64,000 nucleotides of DNA from contig PBDW01000008.1 of assembly GCA_002717485.1 (NCBI GenBank), forward strand, positions 1 to 64,000, in the 5' to 3' direction. The notes beneath the pieces were generated by a model. The model did no database searches. It was not told where the DNA came from and saw nothing but the letters and a program-made list of their open reading frames with translations. This stretch comes from Pelagibacteraceae bacterium. Lineage in GTDB: Bacteria > Pseudomonadota > Alphaproteobacteria > HIMB59 > GCA-002718135. A program made the translations under genes and the position numbers. This document shows, piece after piece, positions 55,253 through 64,000 of the stretch. Position 1 is the first letter of the stretch; every line of letters begins with the position of its first letter.

Positions 55253-57125
55253 AAACATAAAATATGATGTTATAGTGGTCGGTGGCGGACATGCGGGCAC
55301 AGAAGCAGCTCACGCTGCGTCAAGAATGGGAAAAAATACAGCCCTTATAACACATGAAAAGTCAAAAATTGGGGAAATGTCATGTAACCCTGCAATTGGC
55401 GGTCTTGGAAAGGGCCATATTGTTAGGGAAATTGATGCCTTAGACGGGGTTATGGCGAGAGCAATTGATGAATCTGGAATTCATTTTAGAATATTAAATG
55501 AGAGCAAGGGCCCAGCAGTTAGGGGGCCAAGAGCACAAGCTGACAGACTTTTATATAAGAAAGCGGTACAAAAGATATTATCAGAACAGAAGAATGTTAA
55601 AATTATTGAGGGTTCGGTTGATGATGTTCTAATAAGGAATAAAAAAGCCTACGGCGTAGTTGTAGATGGCCATTTTAAATATTTTTGCAAAGCACTTATA
55701 ATAACCACAGGAACATTTTTAAGAGGTAAGATTGTTGTTGGAGAAAAATCGTATCCGGCAGGCCGGGTTGGAGACAAGCCAAGTATCAAGCTCGCTCAAA
55801 AAATTGAAAAAATAGGATTTTCAATTGGTCGTCTTAAAACCGGCACACCACCAAGAATTGATAAAAAATCTATAAATTTCAATAACTTAGATGTACAAAA
55901 GGGAGATAAAAAACCTAAACCATTTTCATATAGAAATTCAAAAATCAATGTTTCTCAGATCAATTGTTATATAGCCTATACTAACGAAAAAACTCATAAA
56001 ATAATTAATCAAAATTTAAATAAATCTGCAATCTATTCAGGCGCTGTAAAATCTATGGGGGCCAGATACTGTCCCTCCATAGAAGACAAAGTGGTTAAAT
56101 TTTCTGGCCGCAATAGACACCAGATATTTTTAGAGCCGGAAGGTTTAAATAGCGAAATAATTTATCCAAACGGTATTTCAACTTCTCTTCCTGAAAATAT
56201 TCAGTTAAAGTTTGTTAGGTCAATCAAGGGTTTAGAAAATGCAGTAATCACGCGTCCAGGTTATGCAATTGAATATGACTATATTGACCCAAGAGAATTA
56301 AAACACACTCTCGAAACAAAAAAAATCGAATCTCTATACTTTGCAGGGCAAATAAACGGAACAACTGGATATGAAGAGGCAGCAGCACAGGGAATTGTAG
56401 CAGGAGTTAATGCGGCAATAAATAAAAATGGCCGTGGTTTTGTTTTGTCCCGCTCACAGGCATATATAGGCGTATTAATTGATGACCTCGTTACAAAGGG
56501 TACAAATGAACCCTATAGAATGTTTACTTCAAGAGCTGAATACAGGCTAACTCTTCGTGCCGATAACGCCGACCTAAGATTAACAGAACTTGGAATTAAA
56601 GCTGGATGTGTCAAAAGTATAAGAAAAAATCTTTTTTTAAAAAAAAGGAAACTTATTAAAAAAGCTTTTACATCTATAAAACAAAATAAAGTTTCACCCA
56701 ACAAACTTCTTAAGCACGGCATTAAAATTAATCTTGATGGCAAACTAAGAACCGCTCTTGATCTTTTGAACTACAAAAACATATCATTTTCATCTCTTGA
56801 AAAAGTTTGGCCAAATTTAAAAAATATTTCCCCAGAAATCAGAGAGCAAATAGAAATAGAGGCTCACTACAGCGGATATTTAAAAAGGCAAAGAGAAGAT
56901 ATTGAAATTTTTAAAAAAGATGAAAATCTAATGTTTCCTCCTAATTTCAATTTTAATAATGTTGGCAGCCTTTCTAATGAAATTGTCGAAAAATTAAACA
57001 AAATTAACCCGCCTACGATTGCAGCTGCATCGCGCATATCAGGAATTACTCCTCCAGCAATAATTGCGCTTCTGCGACATGTTAAGCGTGGTCCCCAAAA
57101 GATAAGGTCCCAAAATTTTGATTAA
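55245..57125 (+). CDS. mnmG: tRNA-modifying enzyme MnmG (GidA)
   Basis: A 626-residue FAD protein acting with MnmE. The dinucleotide motif [16 protein letters not shown], the GidA signature [12 protein letters not shown] and [16 protein letters not shown] are intact, and the C-terminal MnmE-binding helices are present. Translation starts at GTG in the middle of a parS site, with GGAAAG ten bases upstream as ribosome site. It overlaps rsmG by 8 bases. Confidence 0.97.
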   Translation: MKQNIKYDVIVVGGGHAGTEAAHAASRMGKNTALITHEKSKIGEMSCNPAIGGLGKGHIVREIDALDGVMARAIDESGIHFRILNESKGPAVRGPRAQADRLLYKKAVQKILSEQKNVKIIEGSVDDVLIRNKKAYGVVVDGHFKYFCKALIITTGTFLRGKIVVGEKSYPAGRVGDKPSIKLAQKIEKIGFSIGRLKTGTPPRIDKKSINFNNLDVQKGDKKPKPFSYRNSKINVSQINCYIAYTNEKTHKIINQNLNKSAIYSGAVKSMGARYCPSIEDKVVKFSGRNRHQIFLEPEGLNSEIIYPNGISTSLPENIQLKFVRSIKGLENAVITRPGYAIEYDYIDPRELKHTLETKKIESLYFAGQINGTTGYEEAAAQGIVAGVNAAINKNGRGFVLSRSQAYIGVLIDDLVTKGTNEPYRMFTSRAEYRLTLRADNADLRLTELGIKAGCVKSIRKNLFLKKRKLIKKAFTSIKQNKVSPNKLLKHGIKINLDGKLRTALDLLNYKNISFSSLEKVWPNLKNISPEIREQIEIEAHYSGYLKRQREDIEIFKKDENLMFPPNFNFNNVGSLSNEIVEKLNKINPPTIAAASRISGITPPAIIALLRHVKRGPQKIRSQNFD

Positions 57126-57741
57126 CTCCAACGATAAAGAATTTAAAATCCTTGAAAACTTTAAGCTTTCAAAACCACAAGTTATTAAAATTTCTGATTA
57201 CATAAATCTTTTAGATACTCACAACAAGGTATCTAACTTGGTCGGTAAATCTACAATGTTGAATCCAATTAAATCACACATATTAGACTCCATTCAAATT
57301 TCTAAAGTTATTACTGAAAAGAATTCTAGAATTATTGATATGGGAACCGGCGCTGGTCTTCCCGGCATTGTACTGTCAATATTCGGCTATAAAAATCTTT
57401 TTCTAGTTGATTCAAACGGCAAGAAAACTAGATTTCTTGAACAAGTCACAAGGCGCCTAAACCTTTCTTGTAAAATAATTAACTCCAGAATTGAAAACTT
57501 AAAAGAAAAAAACTTCGATTATGTTGTTTCTAGGGCCCTGGCAAGTCTCGAAAGGCTGCTTTTTTATTCTTCGTTTTTATCTAACAAGAAAACAAAATTA
57601 ATTTTTTTAAAAGGTCAAAAAGTTAAAGAGGAAATTATTAATGCAAAAAAGAAATGGGTATTTGACTATAAGCTTAGGAAAAGTCTTTCTGACAGAAGGG
57701 GAAGCGTCTTGTTAATCAGCAATTTTAAAAGAAAATTATGA
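57118..57741 (+). CDS. rsmG: 16S rRNA (guanine-527-N7)-methyltransferase
   Basis: A 207-residue SAM enzyme (GidB). [17 protein letters not shown] is the SAM-binding motif; [15 protein letters not shown] and [11 protein letters not shown] are family landmarks. The start is a TTG within the last codons of mnmG; the stop overlaps the parA ATG by 4 bases. Confidence 0.95.
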   Translation: MINSNDKEFKILENFKLSKPQVIKISDYINLLDTHNKVSNLVGKSTMLNPIKSHILDSIQISKVITEKNSRIIDMGTGAGLPGIVLSIFGYKNLFLVDSNGKKTRFLEQVTRRLNLSCKIINSRIENLKEKNFDYVVSRALASLERLLFYSSFLSNKKTKLIFLKGQKVKEEIINAKKKWVFDYKLRKSLSDRRGSVLLISNFKRKL

Positions 57742-58505
57742 CTAAAATAATAGCAATAGCAAATCAAAAGGGCGGGGTTGGCAAAACCACAACCGCAATA
57801 AACCTTGCCACAGCTCTTGTTTCAATTGGTCAAAAGATTTTGGTTTTAGATCTGGATCCCCAATCCAATGCAAGTACAGGACTCGGCATTTCTGAGGACA
57901 GGAGAAAAAAAACTGTTTATGAATTGTTTGTTTCAAATGAATATGAAAAGAATTCAATTCAAAATACAGCAATACCAAATCTTGATATAATACCGTCCAG
58001 AACCGACCTGGCCGCAGCTGAAATTGAGCTAGTTGACCTTGAAAACAGAGAAAGCATTTTAAAATCCCTCCTTTTAAAGATAGAAAATTACGATAAAATA
58101 ATCATTGATTGTCCGCCGGCGCTTGGTCTTCTGACAATTAACGGACTTGTGGCCGCTGGTTCAGTAATAATTCCCTTACAATGCGAATTTTTTGCGCTTG
58201 AAGGCTTATCCTCATTAATTTCTACGATAGAGTCTTTGCGCGAGTCTTTCAATAAAAACTTACAAATACAAGGAGTTGTGCTCACGATGTTTGATAAGCG
58301 CAACTCACTCAGTTATTTGGTTGAGCAGGATGTTAGAAAGCACCTTGGGGGCAGGGTTTATAAGACAGTAATTCCCAGAAATGTAAGAATTTCAGAGGCG
58401 CCAAGCCATGGAAAACCTATTCTTATATATGATATAAATTGTCCGGGCTCTAGGGCATACATAGACTTAGCAAAAGAGATAATTAAACAAGAAAGCGATG
58501 GTTAA
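57738..58505 (+). CDS. parA: Chromosome-partitioning ATPase ParA
   Basis: A 255-residue deviant Walker ATPase. The P-loop is KGGVGKTTTAINLA, Walker A' DLDPQSNAS, Walker B IIIDCPPALG. It lacks the N-terminal regulatory helix of plasmid ParA proteins, as chromosomal Soj types do. It moves ParB-parS complexes after replication; parB starts 2 bases later. Confidence 0.96.
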   Translation: MTKIIAIANQKGGVGKTTTAINLATALVSIGQKILVLDLDPQSNASTGLGISEDRRKKTVYELFVSNEYEKNSIQNTAIPNLDIIPSRTDLAAAEIELVDLENRESILKSLLLKIENYDKIIIDCPPALGLLTINGLVAAGSVIIPLQCEFFALEGLSSLISTIESLRESFNKNLQIQGVVLTMFDKRNSLSYLVEQDVRKHLGGRVYKTVIPRNVRISEAPSHGKPILIYDINCPGSRAYIDLAKEIIKQESDG

Positions 58506-58507
58506 AA

Positions 58508-59383
58508 ATGTCTGATGAAAAAAATAAAAAATTAGGAAAGGGGCTTTCCTCTCTTTTATCAGGGAAATCTTTTACAAGAATGCAAAAAGGATCCTTTATT
58601 GATTCAGTGAACACAGAGCTTAAAATAGGCATAACTAAAATTATTCCCAACACAAACCAACCTAGAAAAAAATTTGACAAAGAAGAGCTTCAAAATCTAT
58701 CGGTATCGATTAGGGAAAAAGGAGTTGTTCAGCCAATCATTGTTAGAAAGGATAAAAACAGTGATAACTATGAAATTATTGCAGGAGAAAGAAGATGGAG
58801 AGCTGCCCAGGCCGCCGGTCTTGATGAAATTCCAGCAATAATTAAAAACATGTCCGATACCGAAGTTTTTGAAGTTGCGCTTATTGAAAACATTCAAAGA
58901 GAAAACCTAAACCCAGCAGATGAGGCAAAAGCTTATTCATATCTGTTAAAGCAGCATAAAAACAATTATGAATCTTTATCTAAGATTCTGGGTAAAAGCA
59001 GAAGTCACATATCAAATATGGTAAGACTTTTAGAGCTTCCACAAGACGTCATAGAGTTGTTATCAAGTGGAGAACTAACAATAGGTCATGCAAGGCCTTT
59101 AATTGGGCTTCAGGATGCAAGCAGTCTTGCTAAAGAAATTATTGCAAAAAAACTTAGCGTTAGGCAGGTAGAAAAAATCGCATCTTCATACAAGCCAAAA
59201 CTAAAAAGAGTAAACAAAAAACTAGCGGATCCGAATATTAAAGAACTTGAAGAAGAATTATCAAAAAAAATTGGATTAAAAACATCCATAAGTTTTAGCG
59301 ATAAATCAACCTCAGGATCTATAACGGTTTATTATTCAAATCTTGACCAGCTTGATGATATTATGAAAAGGCTGAAGAGCTAG
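58508..59383 (+). CDS. parB: Chromosome-partitioning protein ParB
   Basis: A 291-residue CTP-dependent DNA clamp. The CTP-binding motif is AGERRWRAAQAAG, the second box ENIQRENLNPADEA, the helix-turn-helix for parS KILGKSRSHISNMVRLLE; a C-terminal dimerisation region ends the protein. The N-terminal GKGLSSLLS is a typical ParA-contact segment. Two parS-like sites lie in the mnmE-mnmG region. Confidence 0.96.
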   Translation: MSDEKNKKLGKGLSSLLSGKSFTRMQKGSFIDSVNTELKIGITKIIPNTNQPRKKFDKEELQNLSVSIREKGVVQPIIVRKDKNSDNYEIIAGERRWRAAQAAGLDEIPAIIKNMSDTEVFEVALIENIQRENLNPADEAKAYSYLLKQHKNNYESLSKILGKSRSHISNMVRLLELPQDVIELLSSGELTIGHARPLIGLQDASSLAKEIIAKKLSVRQVEKIASSYKPKLKRVNKKLADPNIKELEEELSKKIGLKTSISFSDKSTSGSITVYYSNLDQLDDIMKRLKS

Positions 59384-59393
59384 AATTTAAAGA

Positions 59394-60392
59394 TTATCTC
59401 ATATTTTGAGCAATATTTAACATTCCTCTGTGAAGTATTGGTCTGAAAATAGCCTGATTTTCTCTCATTTTTAATTCAACTTGCGATATTATCCTTAAGC
59501 TGTCCGCTATATTTTTGTGATTATTTTTTCTTACTATGCTTTTAAAGGTTTCCTTTTTTTTAAATAAGTATTTTGGCATATGATAGTCTACAGCACTGTC
59601 TAACCCCTCTCTATCGCACGAGGTCATTGTTTCGCCAAAAATAAATAATAAATTTTTTATTTTCGATAAAAGAAAAACAGCTTCTTCCATATTGTTAATT
59701 TTATTAATTGAAAATGATCCAAAAAAATTAATATTACCAGAGAGGCATTTAAATATTATATCGTCATGGGCAAATGAACCGCTTCCTGAAATTAAATTTT
59801 TTATTAATTCATAGGAGATAACATTTTCATCCAATAGCGTTAATTTGTTTAATTCATTTTGAATTATTTGATAACTGTCGCCTAAAATTTCCACCAAGTA
59901 AGAGATTGCCCCATCTTCTATTTTTAATTTATTATTAACTCCAAATTGAATTATTGCCCTTCTCAGTTCTTTAGAATCTGTTTTATAACAGGGTATTATT
60001 AATCCCTGTGGGTCCTTTTCAAAAAAAGACCTTAATTTAGATTTAGGCCCCAACTCTCCAGCAATCAAGACTATTAACTTATTAGATTCTTTAATTAGTA
60101 ATTTATCGATTATGCCCAATATTTTTTCCCCGACATTTATTATTTTTATCACCTCATTATTAACGAACATCGATTGTTCTTGAACAGCCTGAATAATTTT
60201 ATTTACATCATCATTTTTAAAGTCGAATATTACAAAAGAATCCTTTTTCTCACTATTTTTTAAAAACACGCTCTGGATTTTTTTACTTCTATTATAAGCC
60301 AGCCCCTCATCAGGCCCGTATAATAAGATTGGATTTCTTGCAGGACTAAGAGTTTGTATGTATTTATCTACTTCAAAATTTTTTATTTTCAT
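59394..60392 (-). CDS. holA: DNA polymerase III delta subunit
   Basis: A 332-residue clamp-loader subunit. ILLYGPDEGLAYNRSKKI and the inactive AAA+ fold, with INVGEKILGIIDKLL, GELGPKSKLRSFFEKD and the C-terminal collar (FRPILHRGMLNIAQNM), match HolA. It is downstream of lptE in the leuS-lptE-holA operon and convergent with parB. Confidence 0.92.
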   Translation of the reverse strand: MKIKNFEVDKYIQTLSPARNPILLYGPDEGLAYNRSKKIQSVFLKNSEKKDSFVIFDFKNDDVNKIIQAVQEQSMFVNNEVIKIINVGEKILGIIDKLLIKESNKLIVLIAGELGPKSKLRSFFEKDPQGLIIPCYKTDSKELRRAIIQFGVNNKLKIEDGAISYLVEILGDSYQIIQNELNKLTLLDENVISYELIKNLISGSGSFAHDDIIFKCLSGNINFFGSFSINKINNMEEAVFLLSKIKNLLFIFGETMTSCDREGLDSAVDYHMPKYLFKKKETFKSIVRKNNHKNIADSLRIISQVELKMRENQAIFRPILHRGMLNIAQNMR

Positions 60393-60409
60393 CTTAAATT
60401 AATTTATAA

Positions 60410-60988
60410 TTAATCGGTATATAGACCACAACCATCAAAATCGGCAATCGCCAGATATGGAGCAACGAAGGGAATTTTTTTTGACCCAGTTTTTATTGCA
60501 TTAAACACCTGTGGATAAAAATGTTTGACATTATATTCAATATTTCTGTTTACCGCCGCTATTTCTGATGCAATGTTTCCATAATCGTAACCACCAGACT
60601 TAGAATTATAACTAGCATCGGTTTTATTTTCTTTTGATAAAATTACACAACCCTCATTGTCATAAAGGGTATACTCAATCGTCACCGTAGACTTAAATCT
60701 ATTTGCCGTACCGTCAACGTTATAAACCTGAACAGATCTTGAACCAAGACCAACGCTTGCCTTTAAGGTATACCTGGTTATCCCCTCGTTTGTTTGCCTG
60801 CCCCCAAATGCTTCTTCAAGTTCGTTTTTAAGCTTAACGCCATATCTTCCATCTATTGGCATTATATAAATATTATTAATTTTCTCTTTTACATCTGCAC
60901 TTTCTTTATATAGCGGTTGTATGTTTGCGCAAGATTGAAAAAAAACAACCCCAATAATTGCTAGATTTAATTTGGTAATTAGTTTCAT
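60410..60988 (-). CDS. lptE: LPS-assembly lipoprotein LptE
   Basis: A 192-residue lipoprotein from the ATG at 60988 (one base after the leuS stop); the track adds four residues. The signal ends in the lipobox FQSC, and CANIQPLYKES is the usual start of the mature alphaproteobacterial LptE. It plugs LptD in the outer membrane. The window thus implies an LPS-bearing envelope. Its order leuS-lptE-holA is conserved. Confidence 0.9.
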   Translation of the reverse strand: MKLITKLNLAIIGVVFFQSCANIQPLYKESADVKEKINNIYIMPIDGRYGVKLKNELEEAFGGRQTNEGITRYTLKASVGLGSRSVQVYNVDGTANRFKSTVTIEYTLYDNEGCVILSKENKTDASYNSKSGGYDYGNIASEIAAVNRNIEYNVKHFYPQVFNAIKTGSKKIPFVAPYLAIADFDGCGLYTD

Positions 60989-60989
60989 T

Positions 60990-63557
60990 TTATAATACAA
61001 AATTTAAAATTTTATTAGGAACATAAATTACCTTCTTTATTTTTTTTGAGCCAGCATATTTCTGAACCTTGCTGTTTTTCATTGCAATGTTTTCCGCCTT
61101 TTCTTTACTTATATTGCTATCTACCTCTATGACGGATCTAGTTTTGCCATTAATTTGTATTGCCAGCTTAACTAAGACTTTTTCATTAACAGAATCCAGG
61201 CTGATCTTTTCCGGCCAACGCTGCTCAATTACCATTCCTTTATTTCCAAATAACTTCCAAATCTCCTCGCTTATGTGGGGAATTATAGGGTGGATAAGCT
61301 TAACATATGCGTTTACAAAAACAGATAACGACTCCTCGCTTAAATTTTTAGACTCATATTCTTTTTGTGCTATGCTAGTTAGCTCATATATGTTGGCAAT
61401 CACTTTATTAAAATGAAAACCTTCGATATTGTTTGTAATCTTTTCTATGTAATTATTTAAAGACCTTAATAGATGATAGTCTTCGTTGCTCCTTGATTTT
61501 TTTGCTATCTTTCTGCCTTTATTTATATCAACTACAAGTCTCCAAATCTTGTTTATGAATTTAAAGGAACCCTCAATACCGCTCTCAGTCCACTCAAGAT
61601 CCCTATCAGGAGGACTGTCCGACATCATATACCAACGAGCTGTATCAGCCCCATATTTTTTGATGATTGAATCTGGATCTACAACATTGAACTTAGACTT
61701 GCTCATTTTCTCCACCCTGCCAAGTTCCACATCTTTGCGATCATCAAATTTTTTATAAATTTTTTCTGCAGTATCAAAGTAAACATCATCAGGCTTTAAC
61801 CATACCCCCTCCTTACTACGATAAGTTTGGTGGGTGACCATACCTTGAGTAAACAGACCGCTAAACGGTTCGCTGAATTGAAAGTACTTAAGATCTCTTA
61901 GTGCTTTTGTAAAAAATCTAGAATAGAGAAGGTGGAGTATTGCGTGCTCAATCCCGCCTATATATTGGTCAACAGGCATCCAGTATTTTATACTGTCATA
62001 ATCAAAGGGGTCTTTAAAACGAGGAGAGCAATATCTAAGAAAGTACCAAGAAGATTCAAAAAAAGTATCAAAAGTATCCGTTTCTCTTTTTGCACTCATA
62101 CCTGTTATTGGGCATTTCGTCTTTTTCCACTCTTCGTTTTTATCTAGGGGGTTTCCCTTGCCAGTAAAATCAATATTTTCTGGAAGAATTATCGGGAGAT
62201 TTTCTATATTTTCAGGAACTATTTCACCATCTTCTCTATATACTACAGGGATTGGACAGCCCCAGTATCTTTGTCTTGAAATGCCCCAATCTCTTAACTT
62301 ATAATTAATTTTTAGGTTTGCGCTCCCGGAACCACATAGTTTTTCTGAAACAGCTTTTTTTGCGTCGACGACCGTCATACCGTTTAAAAAATCTGAATTA
62401 ATCAACAATCCATCTTCAGTGTACGCTTCATTTTTTATCTTAAATTCTTCCTCTTTTAAGCTGTTTGGCCTTACAACAGGAATGACATCAAGTTTATACT
62501 TTATTGCAAAATCTAAATCCCTTTGATCATGTGCAGGACATCCAAAAATTGCACCTGAGCCATATTCCATTAGGACGAAATTTGCTATAAAAACCGGAAT
62601 TGTTTTGTTTTCTTTAAAAGGATGAAAAACTTCCACTCCCGTATCAACCCCAAGCTTTTCTTCGTCATCGTTAGTGAATTTTATTTTATTTATTTTTTCT
62701 ATAAAATTTTTCACCCTTGAACTGCTCTTTGAAATCTCTTTTGCAATTGGATGATCACAAGAAATAGCACAAAAAGTTGCTCCATAAATTGTGTCTTGAC
62801 GTGTTGTAAAAACTTTTATTTTTTCACTGGAAAGCATATCTGATTTTTTGATTTTAAAATATATTTCAACTCCCTCAGACTTGCCTATCCAATTTGTTTG
62901 CATAAGTTTAACTTTTTCTGGCCATTTATCCAGAGTTTCCAAATCGCTTAAAAGCTCTTCAGAATACGCGCTTGTTTTTAGGAACCATTGCGATAGGTTC
63001 TTTTGCTCTACTTTTGCTCCCGAACGCCAACCTTTTCCATCAATTACTTGTTCGTTTGCTAAGACTGTTTGGTCAATAGGATCCCAGTTTACCATTGATT
63101 CTTTTTTATATGCCAAACCCTCTTTATAAAGTTCAATAAAAAATCTTTGTTCATGTTTGTAATACTCGGGGTGGCAGGTAGCAATCTCTCTATCCCAATC
63201 AATAGAAAGACCCATACTTTTTAACTGATTTCTCATTACTGAAATATTTGAATAGGTCCATTTTGCAGGGGCGCTTTTTTCTTTTCTGGCAGCATTTTCT
63301 GCAGGAAGCCCAAACGCATCCCATCCCATCGGATGCAAAACATTTAACCCCATCATTTTTTTATACCTAGCTACAAGGTCGCCCAAAGCATAATTTCTAA
63401 CATGTCCCATATGTATTCTTCCGGAAGGATAGGGAAACATTTCCATTATAAAATATTTATTTCTTTTAAGGTCAGTGTCTGTAGAAAAAACTTTTCTCTT
63501 TTCCCATTCCACTTGCCAGTGTTGCTCAACCTTTTGATGATTGTATTTTTCCATCAT
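60990..63557 (-). CDS. leuS: Leucyl-tRNA synthetase
   Basis: An 855-residue class I synthetase. The HIGH motif reads HMGH ([19 protein letters not shown]), KMSKS is EKMSKSKFN, and the CP1 editing domain includes [15 protein letters not shown] and [13 protein letters not shown]. Two consecutive ATG codons (63557 and 63554) can serve as start. It leads the leuS-lptE-holA series, 11 bases after the DUF3576 gene. Confidence 0.97.
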   Translation of the reverse strand: MMEKYNHQKVEQHWQVEWEKRKVFSTDTDLKRNKYFIMEMFPYPSGRIHMGHVRNYALGDLVARYKKMMGLNVLHPMGWDAFGLPAENAARKEKSAPAKWTYSNISVMRNQLKSMGLSIDWDREIATCHPEYYKHEQRFFIELYKEGLAYKKESMVNWDPIDQTVLANEQVIDGKGWRSGAKVEQKNLSQWFLKTSAYSEELLSDLETLDKWPEKVKLMQTNWIGKSEGVEIYFKIKKSDMLSSEKIKVFTTRQDTIYGATFCAISCDHPIAKEISKSSSRVKNFIEKINKIKFTNDDEEKLGVDTGVEVFHPFKENKTIPVFIANFVLMEYGSGAIFGCPAHDQRDLDFAIKYKLDVIPVVRPNSLKEEEFKIKNEAYTEDGLLINSDFLNGMTVVDAKKAVSEKLCGSGSANLKINYKLRDWGISRQRYWGCPIPVVYREDGEIVPENIENLPIILPENIDFTGKGNPLDKNEEWKKTKCPITGMSAKRETDTFDTFFESSWYFLRYCSPRFKDPFDYDSIKYWMPVDQYIGGIEHAILHLLYSRFFTKALRDLKYFQFSEPFSGLFTQGMVTHQTYRSKEGVWLKPDDVYFDTAEKIYKKFDDRKDVELGRVEKMSKSKFNVVDPDSIIKKYGADTARWYMMSDSPPDRDLEWTESGIEGSFKFINKIWRLVVDINKGRKIAKKSRSNEDYHLLRSLNNYIEKITNNIEGFHFNKVIANIYELTSIAQKEYESKNLSEESLSVFVNAYVKLIHPIIPHISEEIWKLFGNKGMVIEQRWPEKISLDSVNEKVLVKLAIQINGKTRSVIEVDSNISKEKAENIAMKNSKVQKYAGSKKIKKVIYVPNKILNFVL

Positions 63558-63568
63558 TGTTTGAGCTA

Positions 63569-64000
63569 TTATTGTCCAGCTAGACGAATTTTCTTTGCTT
63601 TTTCTAATATTGCGTTTTCAAGTGAGGCACTTTTTTCTACATCTACTTGTTTATCAATCCAACTTCCCGACACAAGTTCTTGACAAAAAATTGAAGCTTT
63701 AAGATTCGAGGTTGTTAGCTCTACCCCTTTAATAAAAATATTAATCTTGCAGCGCTCATCAGTGTTATTGACATCGTTGTACCAATCAGTAATTACTATT
63801 CCGCCGAACGGATCTGCTGAAGCTATGGGCATAAAACTTATAGTTTCTAAACCAGCTCTCCAAAGATAGGGATTAATGGGCATTGCCATACCAGTCACTT
63901 TATTTTTATCATTATCATCGCCCCCTAGAACAAGTCCTTTTTTTCCAAAAAGCCCACCACCAGACTTAAGCCTGTTCATTGCATCATCCATTGCAATTTT
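63569..64000 (-). CDS. DUF3576 protein, C-terminal part (cut by window edge)
   Basis: At least 140 residues to the stop; the frame stays open to the window end, and family members begin with an exported N-terminus, so the real start lies outside. [25 protein letters not shown] (here as [13 protein letters not shown] and [12 protein letters not shown]) is the DUF3576 landmark. It is an alphaproteobacterial envelope protein of unknown function, usually directly upstream of leuS as here. Confidence 0.88.
   Translation of the reverse strand, partial: KIAMDDAMNRLKSGGGLFGKKGLVLGGDDNDKNKVTGMAMPINPYLWRAGLETISFMPIASADPFGGIVITDWYNDVNNTDERCKINIFIKGVELTTSNLKASIFCQELVSGSWIDKQVDVEKSASLENAILEKAKKIRLAGQ

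Noticed and set aside
1-64000. tRNA, rRNA, CRISPR arrays and insertion sequences
   Set aside because: Nearly all intergenic gaps are under 110 bases and show no cloverleaf, repeat array or terminal inverted repeats; the ORFs are all accounted for by non-mobile genes.

Overview
The window is a gene-dense, low-GC stretch (roughly one third G+C by eye) of a chromosome that looks like a streamlined marine alphaproteobacterium. Alphaproteobacterial marks include hslVU divergent from hisB-hisH-hisA-hisF-hisE, a Tim44-domain gene, a DUF3576 gene beside leuS-lptE-holA, an FYDLN_acid protein, and the block maf-aroE-coaE-dnaQ facing rho-mnmE-mnmG-rsmG-parA-parB. Genes overlap or touch almost everywhere. 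I found no tRNA, rRNA, insertion sequence, prophage or CRISPR array, and only one intergenic gap longer than 300 bases.

Layout. (1) 1-6.5 kb: a phosphonate-use cluster with a truncated 2-aminoethylphosphonate-type binding protein, two related DMT-type membrane proteins, a PhnZ-like diiron oxygenase, a GlpA-like FAD enzyme, phosphonoacetaldehyde dehydrogenase (PhnY) and phosphonoacetate hydrolase (PhnA). (2) 6.5-12.6 kb: two small zinc-binding proteins, an MFS permease, the methionine sulfoxide reductase pair MsrPQ, a tungstate-type binding protein and a family 5 binding protein, the last two without permeases nearby. (3) 12.6-26.2 kb: nucleoside uptake and salvage, with a BMP-family ABC transporter, Upp, cytidine deaminase, PNP, thymidine phosphorylase, an adenosine/adenine deaminase and a PfkB/adenosine kinase, plus a few unrelated genes. 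(4) 26.7-36.4 kb: nth, dapB, dnaJ-dnaK-grpE, rph-rdgB, an LpoA-like lipoprotein, rsmI and a BON lipoprotein. (5) 36.0-41.4 kb: histidine genes and hslVU. (6) 41.4-45.8 kb: a PAP2-GT39-DUF3108 envelope set, then Smr, a T4-type lysozyme and Tim44. (7) 45.9-64 kb: the replication-origin neighbourhood, with dnaQ, a second 2OG-Fe(II) oxygenase, coaE, aroE, maf, a 385-base AT-rich gap that is the best oriC candidate, then rho, qor, a DUF255 gene, mnmE, mnmG, rsmG, parAB, holA, lptE, leuS and a DUF3576 gene. Two parS-like sites lie in and just after mnmE, and one contains the GTG start codon of mnmG.

How the parts work together. The phosphonate cluster should release phosphate and two-carbon units from aminophosphonates. 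The nucleoside block imports nucleosides and splits or deaminates them for salvage and carbon. Heat-shock (RpoH-type) promoter sequences stand before grpE, dnaK and hslVU. In the BMP transporter operon a strong hairpin lies between the binding-protein gene and the ATPase gene and buries the ATPase start codon. Calls rest on reading motifs and gene order by eye; no database search was run.
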